Shown piece after piece: positions 1 through 5,173 of a stretch of 6,639 nt of DNA (positions within the stretch are counted from its first letter, which is position 1; every line of letters begins with the position of its first letter). The translations under genes and the position numbers were made by a program. The DNA comes from Thermodesulfobacteriota bacterium (GTDB lineage: Bacteria > Desulfobacterota > DSM-4660 > Desulfatiglandales > HGW-15). A model generated the notes under the pieces. It was not told the origin of the DNA, did no database searches, and was given only the letters and a program-made list of their open reading frames with translations. The DNA lies in contig JALOPA010000222.1 in the NCBI GenBank assembly GCA_025454125.1, forward strand, positions 1 to 6,639, given 5' to 3'.

Positions 1-654
1 GTCGCCGTGATCGGGCCGAACGGCGCCGGCAAGACCACGCTCTTCAATCTGATCACGGGCATGCTCAAGCCGGACAGGGGGCGGGTGGTTTTCAACGGCG
101 AGGAGATCAGCAAACTGCCCCCTCACGAGATCTGCAGAAAGGGCATTGCCCGTTCTTTTCAGATTGCCACCATTTTCCCGCGGCTCACTGTCTTCAAGAA
201 CGTTCAGGTCGCTGTGCTTTCCCAGCAAAGGAAGAGTACCACGCTTTTCAAGCCGGCCCACCGCATGGCCTTAGAAGACACGAGGCGCATCCTCTCCAGC
301 GTGGGTCTCCTCGACAAGGCCGACCTTCTGGCCGGATCCCTCTCTCACGGGGACCACAGGATCCTGGAGATCGCCATTGCCTTGGGCAACGAGCCCCAGA
401 TGCTCATTCTGGATGAGCCCACAGCCGGCATGTCCCCTGACGAGACCTCGGCGACCATGAGCCTCATCAAGCGTCTTGCCGATACGCACGGGCTCACGAT
501 CCTTTTCTGCGAACATGACATGGACGTGGTTTTCGACACGGCCCAGAGCATCATGGTCATGCACTACGGCAAAACCATCATCCAGGGCAAGCCCGAAGAA
601 GTGAAGAACAACGCGGAAGTCCAGGAGGCTTACCTCGGGGGCGCAGATGCTTGA
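1..654 (+). CDS. livG: Branched-chain amino acid type ABC transporter ATP-binding protein, LivG-like (5' end missing)
   Basis: Cytoplasmic ATPase subunit that would power a HAAT-family importer (branched-chain amino acids or related small acids and amides) together with LivF, two permeases and a periplasmic binding protein. The reading frame is open from base 1. Visible motifs (counting GTG at 7 as residue 1): Walker A GPNGAGKT at 3-10, Q-loop glutamine in SFQ near 52, the LivG-type signature LSHGD at 112-116, Walker B MLILDEP at 132-138, and the switch histidine in CEHD at 168-171. About 35 N-terminal residues are missing compared with the usual length of about 250, so the GTG at 7, which sits just before Walker A, is not the real start. 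The stop overlaps the next ATG by 8 bases, which suggests translational coupling. The LSHGD signature and the pairing with LivF separate it from other ABC ATPases; the substrate cannot be read from the sequence. Confidence 0.93.
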   Translation, partial: VAVIGPNGAGKTTLFNLITGMLKPDRGRVVFNGEEISKLPPHEICRKGIARSFQIATIFPRLTVFKNVQVAVLSQQRKSTTLFKPAHRMALEDTRRILSSVGLLDKADLLAGSLSHGDHRILEIAIALGNEPQMLILDEPTAGMSPDETSATMSLIKRLADTHGLTILFCEHDMDVVFDTAQSIMVMHYGKTIIQGKPEEVKNNAEVQEAYLGGADA

Positions 655-1342
655 TGTAGAGGGAATCCATACCTATTACGGCCTGAGCCACATTCTCTTC
701 GGTGTGTCTCTCAAGGTGGCGGAAGGCCAGGTGGTGTGCCTGCTCGGTAGGAACGGTGCGGGAAAAACCACCACCTTGAAAAGCATTCTCGGCTTGGCAG
801 CGCCCAAGCAGGGCCGAATCCGATTCAAACAGGAGGATGTGACCGGCAAGGAGCCGTATGTCCTGGTGAGAAAAGGCATAGGCTATGTCCCCGACGACCG
901 GAGGATCTTTGCCGATTTGACGGCCGGGGAAAACCTCCAGATCGCGGAGCGGAAAGCCAGGGATCGGGAACCATGGAACAAAGAAAGGGTTTATGAGCTC
1001 TTTCCGCCTCTCAGGAGGCTCGACTCCCGCAAGGGCGGGCTGCTGAGCGGCGGGGAACAGAAAATGCTTGCCATCGGAAGGGCGCTCATGGGCAATCCGG
1101 ATTTCATGCTCCTCGACGAACCCACAGAGGGGATTGCGCCTGTCATGGTGCGAGCCCTGGGGCAGACGATTCTTCGTCTCAAGGAGTTCGGCCTCACCGT
1201 GCTGCTTGCGGAGCAGAACGTGAAGTTCACCCTGAAGCTGAGCGACATGGGTTACATCATCGACAACGGCCGCATCTGCTACCAGGGGACCCTGAAGGAA
1301 CTCATGGAAAACGAAGATGCGCGAAGGACATGCGGAATATGA
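647..1342 (+). CDS. livF: Branched-chain amino acid type ABC transporter ATP-binding protein, LivF-like
   Basis: Second cytoplasmic ATPase of the same importer; it would pair with the LivG-like subunit as a heterodimer on the permeases. It has 231 residues, close to the usual 230-240. Walker A GRNGAGKTT lies at 34-42, signature LSGGEQ at 133-138, Walker B FMLLDEP at 153-159, and the family-typical EQN at 189-191 replaces the usual switch histidine. The phrase DEPTEGIAP after Walker B is characteristic of LivF. The ATG at 647 lies inside the end of livG and has a G-rich stretch (637-641) five bases upstream as a likely ribosome binding site. The C-terminus ends in RRTCGI, where many relatives have a YLG-type ending; this is a minor divergence. 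No clear intrinsic terminator follows, only the repeat-rich spacer. Confidence 0.95.
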   Translation: MLDVEGIHTYYGLSHILFGVSLKVAEGQVVCLLGRNGAGKTTTLKSILGLAAPKQGRIRFKQEDVTGKEPYVLVRKGIGYVPDDRRIFADLTAGENLQIAERKARDREPWNKERVYELFPPLRRLDSRKGGLLSGGEQKMLAIGRALMGNPDFMLLDEPTEGIAPVMVRALGQTILRLKEFGLTVLLAEQNVKFTLKLSDMGYIIDNGRICYQGTLKELMENEDARRTCGI

Positions 1343-1344
1343 AA

Positions 1345-1362
1345 TGCCTAAAGTGCCTAAAG
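1345..1362. repeat. Two tandem copies of a 9-bp unit downstream of livF
   Basis: TGCCTAAAG occurs twice back to back (1345-1353 and 1354-1362), starting three bases after the livF stop. It lies next to the heptamer arrays that begin at 1372. Function unknown. Confidence 0.85.
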
Positions 1363-1371
1363 TCAAAAGAC

Positions 1372-1441
1372 AGTGATAAGTGACGAGTGACAAGTGACAA
1401 GAATAAAACAACTCGTTACTCGTCACTCGTGACTCGTTACT
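1372..1441. repeat. Inverted pair of heptamer arrays forming a long imperfect hairpin
   Basis: The left arm holds four consecutive 7-bp units of the form AGTGAYR (1372-1399, then AG). The right arm holds four units ACTCGTN (1411-1438, then ACT). The arms 1372-1401 and 1412-1441 are reverse complements at 23 of 30 positions by hand alignment, around an A-rich 10-base loop. Several mismatches would be G-U pairs in RNA. No T-run follows, so a standard rho-independent terminator is not supported, although the structure could slow polymerase or protect the liv mRNA 3' end. Together with the 9-bp repeats and 32 bases of unremarkable sequence up to 1473, this fills the livF-cupin spacer. Confidence 0.85.
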
Positions 1442-1473
1442 GAAGTTCAACGGATATCGGTGCGCTTCCCTTC

Positions 1474-1828
1474 ATGAACCACTTCATTTTCAAAGACATG
1501 ATCCCCAGAGTGCCTGCCCCCGGCGTGGAGACGCGGGTGATCCACGGCGAAAAAATGACCCTGGTCTTCTTCCCACGGCGAAAAAATGACCCTGGTCTTC
1601 TTCAGGCTGGAACCCGGAGCCGGCCCTCCTCTCCATGCCCATCCCCACGAGCAGATCGGCACGGTCCTGAAAGGTTCGATCGAGCTTGTTATCGGGGATG
1701 AAAAGAGGGTTGTTCGCGAGGGAGAGGCCTATCACATTCCTTCCAATGTTCCCCACGGCGGAAAATGCGGCGAATCCCCATCGGAGGTCATCGAGATTTT
1801 CTCTCCGGTGCGGGAAGACCTGCGCTGA
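1474..1828 (+). pseudogene. Small single-domain cupin, frameshifted by a 31-bp tandem duplication
   Basis: Removing one copy of an exact 31-bp duplication gives one continuous 107-residue reading frame from ATG 1474 to the TGA ending at 1828. That protein is a typical small two-motif cupin: motif 1 carries HAHPHEQ at 44-50 with the closing glycine at 57, and motif 2 carries GEAYHIPSNVPH at 73-84. Expected metal ligands are H44, H46, Q50 and H84. As the sequence stands, translation from 1474 leaves the cupin frame after about residue 33 and ends at 1701 as a 75-residue product without either motif. An ATG inside the second copy (1586) could start an 80-residue protein keeping both motifs but lacking the first 27 residues; it has no good ribosome binding site. 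ATG 1474 is the only standard start after the in-frame stop at 1441, and its own ribosome binding site is weak. The substrate is unknown: cupins of this size include sugar isomerase-like, sensor and dioxygenase-like proteins. Confidence 0.85.
1542..1603. repeat. Exact 31-bp tandem duplication inside the cupin gene
   Basis: The 31 bases at 1542-1572 are repeated identically at 1573-1603. The unit begins CCACGGCG, contains an A6 run followed by TGACCC, and ends GTCTTCTTC. Since 31 is not a multiple of three, the duplication shifts the frame by one base. The perfect identity suggests a recent event or an assembly error. Confidence 0.97.
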
Positions 1829-1884
1829 ACCCCCACATTGCTTCCAGAACGTTAACTCGCACCAGCATGTGGGCACAAGACTGA

Positions 1885-1968
1885 AAAGGCACACAGGCAC
1901 AGAGGGAAAAAGCAGAATACTTGTTCTTTTCTTTACCCTTTGTGCCTTTGCTCCTTTGTCCCTTTGTC
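1885..1968. repeat. Inverted pair of 8-bp unit arrays between convergent genes; possible weak bidirectional terminator
   Basis: The left arm has three 8-bp units (AAAGGCAC, ACAGGCAC, AGAGGGAA; 1885-1908). The right arm has four units of the form CCTTTGNN (1937-1968). Arms 1885-1911 and 1931-1957 are reverse complements at 21 of 27 positions by hand alignment, with a 19-base loop. The element lies between the ends of the cupin remnant (+) and the response regulator (-), so it could form a hairpin in either transcript, but neither side has a convincing T-run. The architecture matches the heptamer element at 1372-1441, although the unit sequence differs. Confidence 0.75.
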
Positions 1969-1975
1969 CCTCAGA

Positions 1976-1995
1976 CTGTCGACGCCAGCCGACAG
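1976..1995 (-). terminator. Small hairpin just after the response regulator stop (weak terminator candidate)
   Basis: CTGTCG (1976-1981) and CGACAG (1990-1995) form a perfect 6-bp stem with an 8-base loop, beginning four bases beyond the minus-strand stop codon at 2000-2002. The position suits a 3' end, but no T-run follows in the direction of transcription, so it is only a candidate. Confidence 0.3.
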
Positions 1996-1999
1996 AGGT

Positions 2000-3352
2000 T
2001 CACTTCTCTTTCTTGGGGGTGGAGGCGCCCAACTTGGAGAGTAGCGTGTTGCGGTGAACCCCGAGGATGAGAGCGGCCTGGGTTCTGTTGCCGTCGACGC
2101 TCTCAAGAACCTCCCCGATGTACTCCTGCTCAAAAGCGTCCACCGCGTCCTTGAGGCTCAGGTCCTTGATCCTGGGTTTCGTCACAGCCAGGATCGAGAT
2201 GTCCTGGAGCTGGATGACCGAATCCCTGGAAATGGTAAAGCACCTTTCCACGAGATTCTGAAGTTCCCGAACGTTCCCCGGCCAGTCATACTCCGTAAGC
2301 GCTTTGACGGCTTCTTTGGAAAAGGTCTTGGCCGGTTTCCCGGTTCGCTTCGCGTTGATCCGAAGAAAGTGGTCGATCAAGAGGGGGATATCCTTTTTCC
2401 TCTGCCTGAGCGGCGGGAGCTGAATAGGCAAAACATTGAGGCGGTAGAAAAGATCTTCGCGGAAGACGCCTGCCTGGATGAGTTGGGTCAGATCCTTGTT
2501 CGTGGAGGCCAGGAATCGGACATCCAGCTTGATGACCTTTGTGGTTCCAAGTCTTTCAAACTCCTTCTCTTGAATGACCCTCAGAAGTTTTGCCTGCATG
2601 TTCACGTCAAGGGTGTCGATATCATCGAGCAAGACCGTGCCCTTGTTGGCGATCTCCAGTTTGCCGAGGGTGGTTTTCAGGGCGCCGGTGAACGCTCCCT
2701 TGTGATACCCGAAGAGTTCGCTTTCCACAAGGGTAGGGGGGATCGCTGCGCAGGCGATCACCACGAAAGGCTGATCTTTTCTCGGGCTCAGCCTGTGGAT
2801 GGCTCGGGCGACCAGCTCCTTACCTGTGCCGCTCTCTCCCTGGATCAGGACGGCTCCGTCACTGTCTGCAATGCTGGAGATGAGATCGAAGACCTTGTGC
2901 ATTTTTTCGTCTTCACCCATGATTTCGTCAAAGGGTCTTACCCGTTCCAGTTCGTTTTGAAGATAGGTCACCTGTGTCATCAGGTTCCGCTTTTCAAGAG
3001 CCCGGTTGATGATATTGATCACGTCCTCCACGAGAAACGGCTTGATGATGTACTCGTAGGCGCCAAGCTTGATGGCGCGGACAGCGCTCTGGATCTCTTT
3101 GACCGCGGTGACCATGATGACCTCGGGGTTGGGGTCCAGAATCTTGAGTTTCTCCAGAAGATCGAGGCCGTTGATGTCGGGGAGCATGATGTCCAGAAGG
3201 ATGAGGTCCACGGGGTTCTTGGTGAAGAGGTCCACCGCTTCTTTGCCGTTTTCGGCGAGGAGCACATTGAAGCGGTCTTTGAGAACCATCTTGAAGGACT
3301 GGCGAATGCCGTTTTCATCATCGACGACAAGAACAGTTGCTAGCTTGTCCAT
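2000..3352 (-). CDS. NtrC-family sigma-54-dependent response regulator (REC - AAA+ - Fis-type HTH)
   Basis: Cytoplasmic DNA-binding activator that, once phosphorylated, should hydrolyse ATP to open sigma-54 promoters. It has 450 residues, the normal size for this class. The receiver domain (about 5-118) has acidic residues D11/D12, phospho-acceptor D54, T82 and K104. A helical linker (119-140) leads to the AAA+ domain (about 143-370): Walker A GESGTGKE at 172-179, intact sigma-54 contact loop GAFTGA at 219-224, arginine-rich FREDLFYRL at 297-305, and WPGNVREL at 357-364 (sensor II). The C-terminal Fis-type helix-turn-helix (about 400-440) includes GNRTQAALILGVHRNTL. Oddity: Walker B reads VLLDDID (240-246), with Asp where bEBPs usually have the catalytic Glu. 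The ATG at 3350-3352 is preceded by GGGGAG (plus-strand 3364-3369) 11 bases upstream. It is divergent from the radical SAM and kinase genes, so the kinase is its likely partner; target promoters are unknown. Confidence 0.95.
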   Translation of the reverse strand: MDKLATVLVVDDENGIRQSFKMVLKDRFNVLLAENGKEAVDLFTKNPVDLILLDIMLPDINGLDLLEKLKILDPNPEVIMVTAVKEIQSAVRAIKLGAYEYIIKPFLVEDVINIINRALEKRNLMTQVTYLQNELERVRPFDEIMGEDEKMHKVFDLISSIADSDGAVLIQGESGTGKELVARAIHRLSPRKDQPFVVIACAAIPPTLVESELFGYHKGAFTGALKTTLGKLEIANKGTVLLDDIDTLDVNMQAKLLRVIQEKEFERLGTTKVIKLDVRFLASTNKDLTQLIQAGVFREDLFYRLNVLPIQLPPLRQRKKDIPLLIDHFLRINAKRTGKPAKTFSKEAVKALTEYDWPGNVRELQNLVERCFTISRDSVIQLQDISILAVTKPRIKDLSLKDAVDAFEQEYIGEVLESVDGNRTQAALILGVHRNTLLSKLGASTPKKEK

Positions 3353-3401
3353 GAACGTTGTCGCTCCCCAAGTCGGGTTTATGAAGGACTTGGGTTCTCA
3401 G

Positions 3402-3452
3402 GAGTCTTTACAAACGGAATTAGTTATAATAAAATACAACACATTTACTCAA
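3402..3452. promoter_or_regulatory. Overlapping divergent sigma-70-type promoter candidates
   Basis: In the AT-rich divergent spacer (3353-3610), a plus-strand candidate has -35 TTTACA (3407-3412) and -10 TAAAAT (3430-3435) with a 17-base spacer. Each box differs from consensus at one position, and the start of transcription would fall near 3442, about 170 bases before the radical SAM gene. A minus-strand candidate has -35 TTGAGT (plus 3447-3452) and -10 TATAAC (plus 3423-3428) with an 18-base spacer, giving a leader of about 65 bases for the response regulator. The two overlap, so their firing could be mutually exclusive. This is pattern matching only. No sigma-54 -24/-12 site was found in the spacer. 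The rest of the spacer, including the long 5' leader, holds no gene I can support. Confidence 0.4.
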
Positions 3453-3610
3453 AGAAAAGTTTAAACTGACTTTATAAACATACTACCTCATTGTATTGGC
3501 TGAATGCAATAGAGACTTGTGAAAGCGATGTGCCTGAAATTTCTGAAAGTGCTTTCGTGGAAAGAAAAAATAGCCATATAAATTTGCAATAAAAAAATGC
3601 GGAGGTGGTC

Positions 3611-5149
3611 GTGATTCTTTTTGTTGAGCCTATCTCCAGGAATACCGGAATGTACGTGCCTGCTTATCCCCTGCCTCTCATGGAAATCGCCAGTTTTGCC
3701 AAAGCTCTTCTCCCCCAAAACGAAATCAAGGTCGTGTCCCTCGCTGTGGACTATGGCATGCCGCTGACGCGGGAAGGAAGAGGGAGGGTTTACGAAGCGT
3801 TCCTGAACGATGTGTCGGAAATGAAACCCAAAGGGGTAGGGATCTCGTGCACCGCCATCGCACAAGCGGAAGAGGCGATTTATCTGGCTGAAGGAATTAA
3901 GCAACGTCAGCCAAGTACCTTCGTATTCTTGGGCGGATACTTCCCCACCTTGTACTATGAGGAGATCCTCTCGCGGACCAGGGCTGTGGATGCCATTGTC
4001 GTCGGTGAAGGGGAGGTCCCCGCCTTGCGCATCATGGAGCGTTTGGAGGACAATCGTGACCCTAGAAATGCCGATATCCCCAATCTGGTCTGGCCCGAGA
4101 ACGGGAGCTTCCAATGGAGTAAAGCAAGAGAGCGTTTTGACCTCAGGAAAAAGGTGATCTTGAATTTGGATTTGCTGCAGTATCCTCATTCATACGAAAT
4201 CCTCCCGTACTCGTTCAGCCGAGGGTGCCCCTATCGCTGCACTTTTTGCATGGAAGGTTATATCCGCCCGGAACGGAAAGAGGTCCTGCCTGAACTCATC
4301 AGTCAGGATTTGACCCAGTTGGTGCGCAACGGCGGGGCGCGAACGCTTCTTGTCAGTGATGCGTTGTTCAAGTCCTTTGACCTGTTGGAGTCGCTGAAGG
4401 GGTTGGGTCTGAAGGCCCATTTTGAGACTCGTTCGGATGTTTTGGCGCCCAATCAGCTCTCCAAAATTGCAGATCTCTGCGGGATCATAGCCATTGGCTT
4501 CGAGTCCGCGAGCTACAGCACGCTGAAGCGAATGAACAAAGTTCGCGACAAGGCCCACCATGAAAGGTACCTGGCAAACGTGGAGGCCACATTCAAGGAA
4601 GCAGCGAAGAACAAGATTCCGATGATGGTTTTCATGATCGCGGGATTCCCCGGCGACACGGAAGAGGATCTCAAGGAAAGCCTTCGCTTCGCTGAAGAGC
4701 TTTCCAAGTACGGCGGAGAGGGAGGGCATGTGTTCAAGATAGGGGAGTGCCAGGTGTACCCCAAGACCAAGCTCCAAGCGCTGGCAGACTCCCTTCCAGG
4801 GGTCATTTACGACAAAGAGGGAGTGTTCGGCCTCAACGTGGTGAAGAAACCCTCTGCCGGTCTGGAGTTTGAAACGGTTCTGGAATATATGAGAACAATA
4901 TTCGGTTTGTCCAACGAAACAGCCAAGCTCCAGGCTGCTCTTCTGCATCTGATGCCCTTTTTCAGATTGCCGGTTCAAGCGCTCTCAGACGAGATGCTGC
5001 CCAAATCCTGCTTCAGAGCCTCCGACCGTTCGGTGCTGGACGTCAGAAAAGAGAGCTTGTCTTCCTTCAGGGAAGCGGTTCCGAAATTGCTGAAAAAGTA
5101 TCAACCCTTGAGGGGAAAAGAGAGGAGCACTCGGATTCTGCCGTTGTGA
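3611..5149 (+). CDS. Radical SAM protein with B12-binding-like N-terminal domain
   Basis: Probable cytoplasmic iron-sulfur enzyme that cleaves S-adenosylmethionine to start a radical reaction; the substrate is unknown. It has 512 residues from GTG 3611. This start is preferred to the in-frame GTG at 3605 because the strong GGAGGTGG site (3601-3608) overlaps 3605 but is well placed for 3611. The N-terminal 140 residues look like the Rossmann-type B12-binding domain of this class: GVGISCTAIAQ (75-85), FLGGYFPT (106-113) and the closing IVVGEGEVP (129-137). The usual DxHxxG cobalamin motif is not seen, so B12 may bind without the lower His ligand or not at all. The radical SAM core has the CxxxCxxC cluster motif (C206, C210, C213), LLVSDALF (246-253), GFES (296-299) and FPGDTEEDL (346-354). 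The last 130 or so residues are helical and unassigned. It is followed 21 bases later by the sensor kinase in the same frame, so the two are probably one operon. Confidence 0.9.
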   Translation: MILFVEPISRNTGMYVPAYPLPLMEIASFAKALLPQNEIKVVSLAVDYGMPLTREGRGRVYEAFLNDVSEMKPKGVGISCTAIAQAEEAIYLAEGIKQRQPSTFVFLGGYFPTLYYEEILSRTRAVDAIVVGEGEVPALRIMERLEDNRDPRNADIPNLVWPENGSFQWSKARERFDLRKKVILNLDLLQYPHSYEILPYSFSRGCPYRCTFCMEGYIRPERKEVLPELISQDLTQLVRNGGARTLLVSDALFKSFDLLESLKGLGLKAHFETRSDVLAPNQLSKIADLCGIIAIGFESASYSTLKRMNKVRDKAHHERYLANVEATFKEAAKNKIPMMVFMIAGFPGDTEEDLKESLRFAEELSKYGGEGGHVFKIGECQVYPKTKLQALADSLPGVIYDKEGVFGLNVVKKPSAGLEFETVLEYMRTIFGLSNETAKLQAALLHLMPFFRLPVQALSDEMLPKSCFRASDRSVLDVRKESLSSFREAVPKLLKKYQPLRGKERSTRILPL

Positions 5150-5156
5150 GTATCGG

Positions 5157-5173
5157 AAAGGAAGGCCTTCTTG
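5157..5173 (+). promoter_or_regulatory. Ribosome binding site supporting a TTG start for the kinase
   Basis: AAAGGAAGG (5157-5165) precedes TTG (5171-5173) by five bases. It decides the start because the frame lacks ATG or a well-placed GTG near its beginning. The site overlaps a perfect 10-bp palindrome, GAAGGCCTTC (5161-5170), which is too tight to form a useful RNA hairpin. Confidence 0.5.

Noticed and set aside
1372..1441. Heptamer arrays as a CRISPR array
   Set aside because: Units are 7 bp with no spacers, and the second half is inverted; no cas genes are present.
578..1450. Long minus-strand open frame opposite livF
   Set aside because: It is antisense to a gene with full ABC motifs, its predicted protein resembles no family I know, and its start lies in the heptamer repeat.
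1832..1873. Inverted repeat CCCACAT / ATGTGGG after the cupin stop
   Set aside because: A 7-bp stem with a 28-base loop and no T-run is too weak to call a terminator or operator.
2054..3343. 429-codon plus-strand open frame opposite the response regulator
   Set aside because: It mirrors the regulator's codons; the minus strand carries REC, AAA+ and HTH motifs in order while this frame shows none.
3407..3430. Perfect TATAAT at 3425-3430 paired with TTTACA at 3407-3412
   Set aside because: The spacer is only 12 bases; the overlapping TAAAAT five bases further gives the normal 17.
3521..3556. GAAAGC / GCTTTC inverted repeat in the divergent spacer
   Set aside because: The stem is 6 bp with a 24-base loop and no support from position or flanking sequence; chance is likely.
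3605..3610. GTG at 3605 as start of the radical SAM gene
   Set aside because: It lies inside the ribosome binding site GGAGGTGG; GTG 3611 is better placed and costs two residues only.
3488..4978. Two minus-strand open frames (3488-4189 and 4190-4978) under the radical SAM gene
   Set aside because: They are antisense shadows with no recognisable domain or ribosome binding site, and lie opposite a convincing gene.
5147..5149. TGA as a selenocysteine codon joining the radical SAM protein to the kinase
   Set aside because: No convincing SECIS-type hairpin follows, only a short loopless palindrome (5161-5170), and the kinase has its own ribosome binding site.
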